Source: Xenoacremonium recifei
Taxonomy: Eukaryota > Ascomycota > Sordariomycetes > Hypocreales > Nectriaceae
Length of the DNA: 64,000 bases
Direction of reading: 5' to 3'
NCBI GenBank assembly: GCA_012184525.1
Contig: WOFQ01000007.1
Coordinates: forward strand, 558,001 to 622,000
Positions 22,501 through 33,479 of this stretch are shown here, piece after piece (positions within the stretch are counted from its first letter, which is position 1; each line of letters begins with the position of its first letter). The notes below the pieces were generated by a model, which saw only the letters and a list, made by a program, of their open reading frames with translations, searched no databases and was not told the origin of the DNA. The position numbers and the translations under genes were made by a program.

Positions 22501-24902
22501 TTTCCCAGAGAGATAGACATGCGACCGTACACGATTGAGCATATCAGCGATCCAACCAGCTCCACGGAGCCGGACATTTTCGAACTTGTTGGTATCCTTG
22601 TGCATTCCGGAACAGCGGAATCTGGCCACTACTACTCATTCATTCGCGAGCGCCCAACTTCGAACGGCACTGAGAATTGGTTGGAGTTTAATGACGACAC
22701 TGTTACCACTTGGGATTCCAACGGCATGCAGGGTGCAACCTTTGGTGGCGTTGATCACCGGCCGTCTTACGATGGAAATGTTCCGACCGTTGCTGTGGAG
22801 AAGGCGTATAGTGCTTATATGCTCTTTTACCAACGTGCATCCTCCTTGAGAGCCGATCAGGAAGGGCTCAAGGTCCCTACGCCAATCTCTGTCGAGCTTC
22901 CGGCGGAGCTTCGGGAATTTCTTTTCAACGAGAATACGGTGCTGCTACGACGGCATTGCTTATTCGACCGGAGCCACGACAAGTTGGTCTCTCGTCTTTT
23001 TGAGAGAGCTAAGGACCTCTGCATTGAGGACGATGGTGATCCCAGTACGCTATCTTCGGATGACTCGCCGCCGAGTGGAAAGCCCCATAACGCGAAAATA
23101 CGCGACGTTCACCTGAAGTGCCTGACAATGCGGACTGCTCTCAGCCATCTAGACCAGATCGTGACACGGGCTAAGGACATGCCTGCATACAATCTGTATT
23201 CGAAAATGATTGAAGATACGGCAATTTCCAGCCCGGGATGGGCGTTCGCGTTCTTCTCGTACTTCAACTCACGACCTGGCGTCATGCGCGTGTTGCTACA
23301 GCGAATTCCCGACCCAAAGGTCAGGGGTTGGATCAGTCGGCTGTTTCCCGCTGTGCTAAAGGTCATAAGGCGACGGCTTCCGTCGTTGTACTCAACGGAC
23401 GCATCACAGCGTTCCATCTCGGCATCGGACGATGACGACAGCGATCCAGGTCTCGACGAGAGCTTGCAGTCTCACCCGCATGTCCTTGACGGTGCAATGC
23501 GCATCTTTCACTTTGCATGGCGACATTTCCATGTCCACGTCAAATCCTGGGATGAGCACTTCAATATGCTGTTGAACTTCGCGCAGCTCGGGCACCGCGA
23601 GACTTCGTATCTCCTGGCTGATGGCTACCTTCTCAGGCTAATCCGGATAATCTCTGCAGATAGTGAACTGGAGATGTCGCCAAACTATGCTCGAATGTGG
23701 ACCAATGTCTCCAGACGCCAGGCCATGCGCCCAGTATCGTATGTGGCTATAATTGCACTGCTACGATACCTGATGCTCCAGATGGAACCTGAGTTCCTCC
23801 CTACTACGATCGTTGACGATGCGTGGGAGCGAGCAGACCGCAGTCCTCCCTTCGCCTGGTGGGCGGCGGAAATCGGCGACATGCATCACGACTTGGTGAT
23901 AGACGACAGTCGTTCCCATTTCGTGGAGAAACTCCTAGCAATTGACCAGAACCCCGAAGACACGATAGAAGTCTTTCGATTTCTTATCAAGGCAAGCGCC
24001 AAAATGGATCTTAAGGTGTACCACACTCTGGAGCAGTGTCTGACTTCGGAGTTGGCGAAAACGGCTATGGAGCCGTATCTCAAGGCCGCAGCAATTTACC
24101 TCGACTGCACCCACGACGTGGACAACGCCAGGGGACTGATTCGGCACATATGCACTCAAGTCAAGCAGTTGCGCGGCACTGAGGGCGACGACTTCATTGC
24201 CTTCTACAAGGCGGCCCTGCATCTCACCCGCGAGGAGAAATTGTCCTTGTGGGACGAGAGCATCAACCTGGTCCCCAGATGGGTTCCAACGCTTCTAACG
24301 GAGGGCGACGCGACCATCCGAGCCCGTACCGAGGAGTTTGTGGAAGTAGAGGTGTTTCAGCCGGCGTACCAAACGCTCATGGAGAGCGATGAGGCCCAGG
24401 TACAATTAGTCATCCTTCGCAGTGTGATCAAACTCCTCGGCGTCGAGTGCCTGGTGCACCTGCAGGAGAATTACATCCACAAGAGACGCGGCCTTGGGCA
24501 AGATGCAGCGGAGCGGATGGAACGAGTGGTCGAGGAATGCCGCAGGGCTTTCGAAGAGAATGACGGACCACAGGACGACATTCACAGGCAAGATTTTGTG
24601 ACCATGCGACCAAGTAAGTAACTTGACATTTCTGAGAGACGCTTCTTCAGATGAATGGGAAACTAACTATGGCGTAGCTGTGCTTGGGGCTATTCGAAGG
24701 ACTACTGTGGCCGATATGGATGATGATCAATCCGGTAAGCTCTTAGACCCTATTCCTTTTGAGGTTCCATCACTGCAGTCGGATGACTAACTATAAGATT
24801 GCAGATTGGGAAGAATCAGGTGGCACGTCTGAGCCGCTTGACGATATTGTCGATATGGGCGCGTCTGGCGTTAACGAATTGAGCGACATGGATATGACCT
24901 AG
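16529..24902 (+). CDS. Large ubiquitin carboxyl-terminal hydrolase (USP34/USP9X-like)
   Basis: Deubiquitinating cysteine protease of about 2,618 aa. Exons: 16529-17488, 17548-20590, 20644-21182, 21237-21346, 21397-21608, 21662-22231, 22293-22344, 22398-24613, 24678-24734, 24805-24902. The first join could instead be 17484/17556, which is 4 aa shorter and has a better branch-site distance. The N-terminal 220 residues are Ser/Pro/Glu-rich and disordered, with a basic SRKRRR patch; a long helical region follows, as in giant USPs. The catalytic domain runs from about 1645 to 1945: Cys box LLNLSNTCYLNALLTQLF (Cys about 1655), zinc-ribbon-like CSTCDRHVD, His box HSGTAESGHYYSF and a final AYMLFY. 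The C-terminus ends acidic (DMGASGVNELSDMDMT). The usual GNTCY is SNTCY. Substrate cannot be inferred. Confidence 0.93.
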
Positions 24903-25873
24903 GATTTTCGCAACGACATGGGTTCGAGCCGTCGACAACAGCATCAGTACTTAAAACACCGACTATGGAAGTAAAGGAAGCAAGCGTGTTTGCAATCAAT
25001 CGGAATGGACGAAGGCGTTACGGATGTTTGTACGGAAACAAAGGAATGAACGGAAGCAATGATGCGCTGGTTTTGGCAGCAGGATGCCGTAAAAGGATGG
25101 CCACGGAGGACCAACTCCGGGGCACAGCTGAGGTGCTTGGTATGGATTTAGAGCACTGGCGTGATGGCGCAAGAGGGAAAAGCCAGAACTCATGAGAGTC
25201 AAGGCCAAGTGTGTGAAGATTCTTGTCGTCCAGAGTGCGCAGTCTTTAATGGTCCTTGGAAGGACCCGGGACAGGAAAATTAGATTCCACGAGTTTACGA
25301 AATGATATGAGTTCATGTCTAAAACAGGGGACTGGAGAGTCGTGGTCGCGTTGCACAGTAATAGGGTGTTTGGTGTGGTTGGTGCTGGTCGGGGAGAGAT
25401 CGTGGGGAGTTGAGAAGGTAGGCGTGGCGGCAAGGCACAGTAATAGGAGTTGGGGAGACTAGTGCTCAACATAGGGGAGTAATTTGGGAGTTTGGGAGGC
25501 ATGATTAATAGCTAGTTTCAAACCCTGATTCTGGTGCACTAATTAATAATTATCATGCTGTTAACCTTGTTAACTCGTGGATCCTTTTTCATTCTTTGGT
25601 ATAGGGTGAGTTCCCATACTCACGCATCGCTTCATTGTCAACTTAGTAAGCCAGCTTTGCATACCCCCAAATGTCGGCTCGGGGGCGGCTGCTGCTCGCG
25701 TCTCAGCTTTGCCGCCCTCCCTGGTAACCCTCTGGCGGACCCTATCACGTGGACGTATAGCCTTCAGGTGGTCCTGCGTACGAGTCCCTTCAGCGAGTCG
25801 AGTAATGTGCCCATCTCGCCTCACAATCCAGTACTCCGTAGGGAGAAATCCCTATAAAACCATACAGACGCTA
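24903..25873. other. Spacer downstream of the deubiquitinase
   Basis: About 970 bp. Open frames exist on both strands (the longest at 24996-25502 minus) but look compositional, with no motif. A G/C-rich patch lies at 25670-25760 and a gttaaccttgttaac repeat at about 25560. Nothing further is supported. Confidence 0.35.
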
Positions 25874-26451
25874 TTACGACTGCCACTCCCACCAACCGGC
25901 TGTATGGTTATAACGCTTATACCTCCCTGCCTGTGAGTCCCACTGCCATTCCGAGTATACCGCTGCCTGGTTCGCTCTAGCTGCCTGGCTTGTGCTCGCT
26001 CCCGACAGAGCCGAATAGCTTCCGATAGGATTGGCTGCATCCAAGAAATATCTCTTGCCCGTTTTTACCATCACGCTCTCCCCCGTGACGCTGATATTGT
26101 CGTACGCCGTAGTTCCTTCCCCGACTCCGCCGAGGTATATATGAACTTTCCTCCGTCCAACTCCACTTAGACCAGATAGTTCGACACTAACATGCAGATC
26201 ATCTGCCTGCGTTATGTTAGTACTGCTATTAGTTGTTATTTCATGGGGTGCGCCTCTACGGAGTAGTTATATAGACTATTAGCTCTCCGCTTTGATACTA
26301 CTTCGGTAAGTGCTTTCATTTGATAGACAGATACACCTAGGGCCGCAGCATCACTTGGAAGTCTTGCCATCGCAGTGGGGGCCCATCGGATCGCAATACC
26401 ATTAACAGTACCATCATAGGTATCTGCTGGAAGACAGTAAGGATAGGACAT
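25874..26451 (-). CDS. Hypothetical protein with Trp-rich C-terminus, probably two exons
   Basis: Not recognised. The start is the ATG at 26451 (MSYPYCLPADTYDG). Exon 1 would run to about 26266 and an intron of about 53 nt (donor GTAGAG, branch ACTAAC, acceptor ACGCAG) joins it in phase to a second exon beginning ADDLHVSVELSGLSG at about 26213, ending at the TAA at 25876-25874; about 175 aa. Exon 2 alternates hydrophobic and polar residues like a beta-rich domain (RKVHIYLGGVG) and ends with a striking aromatic tail (SEWQWD, GWWEWQS). There is no signal peptide. The donor is not certain because two other in-phase GT sites exist. Surrounding DNA is A/T-rich and TA-dinucleotide-rich, unlike the neighbouring housekeeping genes, so an accessory or decaying gene is possible. 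Confidence 0.5.
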
Positions 26452-27217
26452 GATGAAGGTGGTCAAGGTAGGTAGGTATGATAGAATAGGTATAGCTATC
26501 TTTCATGTATGACAGCTGGTCTGGATAAAGGTCTAGAGTTTAGTAGTAAAGAGATGGGTACTAGACTTGGCTTTATACTTGCTTCCAGTGCCTTCTTATA
26601 TCTTCCTCTACATTGCTCCAATGTAAAAATAACTACCTGCCTCGCTTGGCCTGCCTGTCCACGGTCACATTATACAGGCGAGCTTCACAGGTATGGCCTT
26701 AATCTACAAGCGTTAACTGTACGGTCTTGGGCTGCAGAATATGAAACGATCTACTGTGGGCACGGGTCTCGAAGTTATACCAAAGCTACTATTCAGAAAG
26801 TCCCAGGAGATGGCCTTCAAGCTGTAGCCAGATGCGTGTTACGCCTTGGTATTGTTGGCCAAGAACCAACAGGCTGTTGGGGAATGCTTCTGATGCTATA
26901 TTGCTGATTGGCGAAACCCACTAAGACCCCTACCTCACCTCCTCTGGAAGTTTATATTTATAGAGATTCTGTTGGCTCTAGGTACATGGCTTAATGCTAT
27001 CTCGTCGGTCAAATGAGTCACATTCAAGCTAGAGAGGCTAGCTGAGCCCCCTGTACCCACTTAGGTTCGCAGGTTAATTGAGTACTGGCTTGCTGCTGTC
27101 TTTCGAATCCTTTGATCTTACATCTCAGACTTCAACCCGTTGCCCTGAATTCGTAGATAGTGCTCTAGATGCTCAACCACCCATCAGAGGAGACACGGCA
27201 ACCGATAATAGTTCAAA
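26452..27217. other. TA-rich spacer with possible decayed coding traces
   Basis: 766 bp upstream of the kinase. The minus strand between about 26890 and 26640 reads like protein in one frame (for example QPKTVQLTLVD) but is interrupted by TAG/TAA stops. This may be an upstream exon or relic of the minus-strand hypothetical gene. Too broken to call. Confidence 0.3.
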
Positions 27218-28480
27218 ATGGCCCTCATTAATGACCCTGCCTTTGATCGAGGCGATTTCGTGGATTCAGATGACGAATGCGAGATCGAGGAAAATGCGGA
27301 AGACCCTCTAGGTTACGAGAAGGGTCTCTATTATCCCCTCTGTATCGGGGAAGTACTCGCCGATAGGTATCGCATCGACCACAAGTTGGGTCATGGAGGG
27401 TTCTCGGTCGTTTGGATGGCACGAGACATGTTTGATAAGAGGGATGTTGGGCTCAAAATCATGGTGCCCGGTCACCACGCAGAGCATGAGTATTCTATGC
27501 AGAGGGAGGTCACCAGGACGATCCGAGATGCTTCCCGACTTCTATTGTTTCAAGATACCTTCCTCCTCCCTAGCCCTCATGGTCCTCATCGAGTTCTCGT
27601 CTTCCCCCTGTACGGCCCGAACCTCAGAGACTATGCTCGGAAGAAGACAGTGACTGCTCGCATGATCGTTGCCAGACAACTGCTACAGGCTCTAAGCCAG
27701 CTCCACGCTGGTGGCATCATACATCGCGGTACGTCACCCTACCCTGCACGAGACCAATCTTTAGACGTTGAACCGGTGCTACAAGCCCTGGGGCTAATAA
27801 GCTGAATAGACCTGAATACCGCGAATGTGATCTTCAGCCTCCAAGCTCTAGGGGATTGCGACAACACCACAAAGTATCGGTATATCGGCCGCCCTCAAAA
27901 GATGCCTCTGTTGCCTGGGCTGTGGAAGGAAGGTGAACTTGTCATGCCGATGAGTCCTCAGGCGACACTCGTAGGGGACGATATTGTCCTCGCCGATCTG
28001 GGCCTCGCTATCCGGCCTGACACTCCGGTGGTCCAGAAGGTACAGTCACCCGTGAAGTATTGTGCCCCAGAGCGCATGCACGGCATGGACCCGAGTTTCG
28101 CCTCCGACATGTGGAGCTTCATGTGCATATTCGCAGAGCTTTACGAGGGATGTCCGCTCTTCGCCGGCTCTGGCGCTGCCTCAGTTATGTCTTTTATAGT
28201 CAATACCCTCGGGCCTCTCCCTGCATCTTGGAAAGGTTTCTATTTCAACGATGCCTGGAGTAAGGATACCTGGTATGACCCCCAGCGGAAGCCGGAACCA
28301 ACAATGGCACTCGAGGCTAAGATATCACGGCTTCGTCCGGATATCAGTATGGCAGAACGGACACTTGTTATGCGGATACTGCGATGGGGACTCTCATACA
28401 GACCCGAGCATCGCCCAACCGCCACGCAGTTGCTACAGGACGACTCATTCAAGGCTCTTATGGGCTTCTATGGACTATGA
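27218..28480 (+). CDS. SRPK-like serine/threonine protein kinase
   Basis: Protein kinase of 393 aa, exons 27218-27728 and 27810-28480. The ATG has a good context (aaaATGg). After an acidic N-terminus comes the SRPK-type lead-in YPLCIGEVLADRYRIDHKLG, a Gly-rich loop LGHGGFSVVW, catalytic Lys80 (GLKIM), the catalytic loop HRDLNTANVIF with its Asp codon split by the intron, and LADLGLA in place of DFG, which is normal for SR-protein kinases. An APE-type motif (CAPERMHG) and the C-lobe SDMWSF follow. The long spacer insertion of true SRPKs is reduced to about 50 residues, so this is one of the fungal SRPK-like expansion rather than the core splicing kinase (inference). Substrates unknown. Confidence 0.88.
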
Positions 28481-30037
28481 AGCTATGTAGATATTACGGA
28501 TAGAGAGGAGCAAAGAACCCTCCTCAGGAAGCATAAATTAAGCCGGGTAATGAAGCAAATTGGTTTTCGTATAATGCCTTCTGACTTTCTATGCCTCACT
28601 CCGGAGAATCCGAGCTATGCCCTGTTTTCGCGGCTCCTCCTATGCTTAAACCCGACCCAGTTTGGGTAAATAGAGGCATGGGATGACAGCCATGCATCAA
28701 GTCAGGAGGAGGGGCACCGTCTAGTCTCGCGTGGTCCCAGTCTGGCCTGGATTATCATGACTAGCCCCCCTGGCCTATATTCCTATCTCATATGATTACA
28801 TGAACTCCTTGGACTCTTGAATTTCTTAACTCATTTCCTCAATGGCTGAGGCTTTCATGACTCCCTATGCGTGCGTCTGTGTGCAACCCTACTGTATGTA
28901 AATGACTCAAACTCAGCACATTACATCAGGCCATTTAATAGTTTCACCAAATCGATAGCCTCGTCATCGCTCAGTCGAGACCTCGAACACTCCTGTTCAA
29001 GATGCTATATTTGCTCTCCAAGTCACATCCAGCGCAACTAACTCCCTCTATCACACCCTTTCACCAATATCACATCTGCCCGACGACTACAAGGCTAATT
29101 ATAAGTCTACCGCGTCCGCGAACCACGGTCCCCCGCCCGCCGCTGTCAATGTGACGGGGCCTCAGGAACGGGCCTGCGCTAGCCCCATGCCGAAGCAGAA
29201 GCTGCCACGCGAGGACGCCCAGAGTCGCAGGCGTCTGTAGGGCTGGGCGGCTGCCAATCACAACTGCGATGCTCGTTGCGGTCTAGCGCAGTCACATCAC
29301 AGCCGCGGACCAATGAGACTCGCAGCTGTGGTTAAAAATAACCTTCTTGGCCGTGATGGCCAATCGCCGCGCTTTCCAGCGTGCCCCGCGCCCCACGCAC
29401 CTGAAATAGCAGCACACGCTAATGCGCGATAGCCGCCCGGACGAGGACCCTTCAACGGGGGGGCTGTGATGATGCCCGCAGTAGCTTCGCGACGACCCAG
29501 CATTTGCGCTCTTGCCGACGCTCCTGGTTCGCCGGCCGCCCGTCAGTTGCAGGCCCGGGCCTCTGCGCAAACCGGGGGCAACCCCTGGTTTCGCGTGCGT
29601 TGCGTTTCATCGTCGGGCGTGAAGCGCTGAGGTTTAAAATAACCCTGCGGCGGGGTTTCAGAAGAGGTTCGAAACCTTAGCGTTGTGAGATTCCCCCAGA
29701 TCGTCGTCGGGGTTGTTTGTTGTTTATAGTCTCCGCTGTTTCGCTCGAAACTTGCATTTGCGTCGTTTTGTTTCGTTCCAGGAACAGACTTCCTCTCGAC
29801 ACCAAAACACTTCGACACTTCTTCAACGGGTTGCGACCTCGTCGAAAGGAGTTGTTGTTCCTGCTGTCGTTGTTGAGAGGTGAAGGGCACGGCAGCCTTT
29901 GTCTGGCTTCGACGGTTGAGAAGGACCATTTTCGTTCCCTGTTCCCCCCGCTATTTGCACCCTCCTTGCTGCGGTTGTCCGTCTTTATCATTTGCCCTCG
30001 TTCCTTCAACGGCTTCACCCCCCGACAATCCTTCATC
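28481..30037. other. Intergenic region and probable long leader
   Basis: 1.56 kb without a supported gene. The last 320 bp are open in the frame of the downstream gene with upstream ATG-like starts, but the translation is low-quality and a 5' untranslated leader is more likely. G/C-rich blocks occupy 29090-29600. Confidence 0.35.
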
Positions 30038-31618
30038 ATGGTCCTCAAGGAGAGAATCTCCTCGCCGCTCGAAGCCGGCCCGTCCATCCTCGACGCCCAC
30101 TACCTGCCGCCGCAGCTCACACCCGCCCTCGAGTATGTGTCGAACCGTTTGGCGAAGAAGTCGATCCACGTCACGCTCGTCGTAGCCCGTCGAGACTACC
30201 AGCTCCCCAAGCTCACTACCCCTCGCGCCCCGACGACCCCTGGCCTGGGCTCGCCTGGCATCTCCGCCCCAACCACTCCTCTGTCGCCTCGGTTCAGCTT
30301 CCCCAGCAACCCCGTCTCGGCCCTGAAGCAGCTCGTTCGGTCGTCGTCGTCGTCGTCGTCGTCGTCCAAGCCCGCGTCGATCCGCACCGGCATGATCTCG
30401 CCGCCCCTTGGCATCGACCTCCCGAGCCCAAGTCCGAGCCTCCGGGTGCGATGGCCCATGACTCCTACGACACCCCTGTCACCGCCCCCCATGACGCCGT
30501 CTGCCTCGTCGACTTACACCACTGACTCGATGAGCTCCGCCATGTCGGATTCTTCGTTTGGGATGCGGTTAATCCATGCAAGTATGCTGCCAGAGAAGCG
30601 GGAGAAGGTTCTCAAAACAACGCTAGAGAGGGCCGAGAGGAGGTTTCAGGTCGGGTAAGTGATGAAATTGGTATGGATGGATGAGAAGCAGAAATTCATT
30701 TCTTATAGCACCGAATGGCTCGCGCCCTCAGTCAGCCCCTCCGAATGCGGCCTAACGAACCAACTCATCAACACCTCAATCGTCCAAAACGAAGTTCTGT
30801 TCTCTGGCGAAGGTCTAACACTGCTCTCCCTCGATCGGTTATATTGCCTCAAGAGCGCGTTGTCGAGTTATTGCAAGTCGAGGTCATATCTACGGCTGGA
30901 AGATGCCGTAGATGAGCTGCGGCGGACCATCTTAGCGAATAATGGCGAGAAGGTGCCCAAAGCTGACCTCCTGCGATCGTACGACTGGCTCAACGTGTCC
31001 AACTCGGCGCTGAATGACCTGGACCGAATGTATCGACGAGCGTATGGTGGACCGGACCAGCGTGGCGGGATTCAAGGCATGCCACACTTTGCAGAGCCCG
31101 TCATCAGAGAACAAAGTGCATTTGAAGAGGAGAGCGAGAACGCAGGCGAGGGCGAGAGTCAACAGGAGCAAGAGGAAGTGCAGATTCAGATGGTGCAGGA
31201 GATTGGCCTCGCGATCTCATCGAGGCAAACCGACACCACGCCGACACCACCAACAAAGGCGGCCCTACAACCGCTGCTCAAACTCCAGACGAGTTTCGAC
31301 TCGAAGCCGAAAGACCGCGTTCCAAAGTCAGGGGGAGAAGAAGAAGACGAGGATGATGACACGGCTCGACCGACAGAGCGGAACCCATACGCCGTGCGCG
31401 GGTGGCAGGGTATCTCGACCATCGACCAAGTGCTCAGCCCGCTCAGCCCGGATGTGCTGACGCCCCTGGCTCGGGAATCGCAGCGACTCTCGCAGAGACT
31501 TGGCCCGATGACGCCGAACGGACATGACGATTTGTCGCCGGCGACGCAGGGCGAATGGGGGTTCCTGATGTTCAAGGGTGGTTTCAAGGGGCGGACCGTG
31601 GCCATTGAGAATTGGTGA
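30038..31618 (+). CDS. Conserved fungal protein of unknown function, Ser/Pro-rich
   Basis: 508 aa, exons 30038-30654 and 30709-31618. The start MVLKERISS was chosen because conserved-looking sequence (ILDAHYLPPQLTPALEYVSN) begins soon after. The first third has a short globular segment (VSNRLAKKSIHVTLVVARRD) followed by a Ser/Thr-Pro-rich disordered region with an 8-9-residue serine run encoded by a TCG repeat. The segment after the intron looks globular (TEWLAPSVSP, LYCLKSALSSYCKSRSYLRL, DWLNVSNSALNDLDRMYRRA). The C-terminus is acidic then SP/TP-rich and ends FMFKGG-like with GRTVAIENW. No catalytic motif or membrane segment is visible. Many TP/SP pairs suggest phosphorylation (inference). 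Confidence 0.8.
30341..30366 (+). repeat. (TCG)n trinucleotide repeat encoding poly-serine
   Basis: Nearly nine uninterrupted TCG units inside the unknown-function gene, read as consecutive serines. Length variation between strains would change the serine run without shifting frame. Confidence 0.9.
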
Positions 31619-31938
31619 GAGGACCCGCATTGGTTGATGATGGGTTGATGATGAATGACTTTTTACCCTTCTTTTCTCTTCTTGGATTATTCTTCCTCTT
31701 CTTCCTTTCTTTCATCGTCACATTTTATCCCTTTCGTCGTCTCTTCCCGTTGAAGAGATTCCTTTTGGCTGATACATTCTTGTATGATTATCATGATCCG
31801 TATATATCCTGGGTATTTAGAGCGTTGGCCCTTTCGCGGCGGAGTCGGATTGATATCCCCCTATGGTATCCCTATCAGAAAAAGAAAATTATTCATTACG
31901 CCTGCAGCGCTGAAATTGCTTTCAATATGCCATGCTGA

Positions 31939-33102
31939 TTACCAGCCATATCTGCTGGATGCCTCCCGACGGTTGCTCTTCCCCTTGGCGAAGCTGTCTT
32001 CCAGAGCCTCGCGTTGATTCTGGACGTTCTGAACCAGCTGCCGGAGTGAGTGCTTCCCGCCCTGGATAGCACGGACAGGGTTATGTGTCTGCTGCTCGCC
32101 GGCAGCGCGGAGTTGCTCGTTGTGCTGGTACTCCTTGTCCATATTGAAGTTGACAACTCTCTTTGCTCCCTGGTTGCCAGAGCCGTCCCGACCAAAAAGT
32201 TCTCTCCTTGCCGCGGCGGAAAGGTTGAGGTCGTCTGCTATGGTGTCTAAAGAGTCGGTGCCGGGGGCAGTTGTGGCTGAAGGACCACTTTGTGCTGTGC
32301 TGGCGTACTGGGCGTAGTCGTCGTAGGCGTCTCCCCCATAATCTCCTAGGCTGGATTCTGTGGCAAAGAGAGGCTCGTAGGCTCCGGTGGACTTGGTCGG
32401 CTCAGAGGCTTCTTCTGTGTACATCGAAAACAATGAGATCTTAGGTGCAGGCGCCGGCGCCGGTGCAGCGGATGCGCTGCCCGCTTCACTCCCGTTCGTG
32501 CTCTTCTCCGCCTCTGGTTTGGTTGCTCCTAAGCTAGCCTTCGCGACTGGGAAAGTCTTGGGCGTCTTCTTCTTGCCTCGCGACACAGACAGAGGCTTGA
32601 ACATCAATGGCTTGCCCACGAGCTTAACCTCGCCCTCCGGCTTCTGCCCCTCGGGAATTGATGGCGCCTTTGGTGGCGGCAGATTTAAGCCTCCAGAAGA
32701 TCCCTCAAGAGCTCCGTCCTCGCTTCCATCAACATCTCTGCTGAAACCCGGTGCAGCGCTCGTCTTCAAGCTCACAGCCGGGACGGGGCGACTCGCACTA
32801 CCACTGGAAGTAGGCTTCGGCTTGTTGGCGTTCTTTGGCGGTGGCAGAAAGGAGTTGAATCCCGCAAAACGGCCCCCTCCGCCTGTTCGGACTCGTTTCG
32901 TGGGTGGTTCGTCGCCGTTGGGTTTCGCGGCGTCGGAGGCGAGAGACGGCAAGTTGACGATGATTTTGCCAGGATTCGAGCGATCGACGACTTTCTGGAA
33001 TGGCTTCTTGGACGATGTCGACGAAGACTTGGGGGTTGGTTTGGGAGGGGCCTCGGCCTCGGAGCCTGAGCCCTCGGAGTCGGAATAGTCGACAAGGCCC
33101 AT
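31939..33102 (-). CDS. PRCC-like proline-rich nuclear protein
   Basis: 387 aa, no intron. Start taken at MGLVDYSDSEGSGSE, the usual N-terminus of fungal PRCC homologues; an upstream in-frame extension looks non-coding. The protein is largely disordered: an acidic start, a KRVRTGGGGRFAGFNSFLPP block, several Pro/Ala-rich stretches and a C-terminal conserved part with NFNMDKEYQHNEQLRAAG and HSLRQLVQNVQNQREALED. Mammalian PRCC associates with the spliceosome and the mitotic checkpoint protein MAD2B; a splicing-related role is likely here (family knowledge). It is divergent from the AVO1 gene with 377 bp between starts. Confidence 0.82.
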   Translation of the reverse strand: MGLVDYSDSEGSGSEAEAPPKPTPKSSSTSSKKPFQKVVDRSNPGKIIVNLPSLASDAAKPNGDEPPTKRVRTGGGGRFAGFNSFLPPPKNANKPKPTSSGSASRPVPAVSLKTSAAPGFSRDVDGSEDGALEGSSGGLNLPPPKAPSIPEGQKPEGEVKLVGKPLMFKPLSVSRGKKKTPKTFPVAKASLGATKPEAEKSTNGSEAGSASAAPAPAPAPKISLFSMYTEEASEPTKSTGAYEPLFATESSLGDYGGDAYDDYAQYASTAQSGPSATTAPGTDSLDTIADDLNLSAAARRELFGRDGSGNQGAKRVVNFNMDKEYQHNEQLRAAGEQQTHNPVRAIQGGKHSLRQLVQNVQNQREALEDSFAKGKSNRREASSRYGW

Positions 33103-33479
33103 TTTGTAGGGTGATGATATGTGCGCGGTTGGAAAAATCAAGGAAGTTGTCGATTGAAGATCGCCCGTTGAATGTTGAAGGTTAGGCAGCGCAGCTTAGC
33201 TAGATGGCCCGTGCGCTGTCTCATGCGCCTCATGTGCAGGGGCCAGCCGGGTCCATTTAGCACGAGGCTGAGGCTTTAGCCCAGGTAGCGTAGCCTTTAC
33301 CCCACGATGGATGGCCGAGGACCTGCCCAGGTCTCGAATCTGGCCTGAACAACTTCCTCCCAACACATCTCTCCCCTGCCACGACCTACTCAGCAATGTA
33401 GACAGACATCGCGTCTGGCATTGCGTATACAATCCCTTTTCATGCGCCATCTTCTCCGGCTGAACACGCCGCCGCCGCA
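33103..33479. promoter_or_regulatory. Divergent promoter of PRCC-like and AVO1 genes
   Basis: 377 bp between two divergent starts. No clear TATA element was seen. The position implies shared regulatory DNA. Confidence 0.4.

Noticed and set aside
24996..25502. 168-codon minus-strand ORF after the deubiquitinase
   Set aside because: Low-complexity Ser/Pro/Leu composition, no domain, no splice or promoter signals.
27980..28010. Defective kinase because DFG reads DLG
   Set aside because: DLG is the normal form in SR-protein kinases, and the Lys, HRD and Asn residues are present.
29717..30037. 107-residue N-terminal extension of the unknown-function gene
   Set aside because: Open in frame but with leader-like composition; conserved-looking sequence starts at the ATG at 30038.
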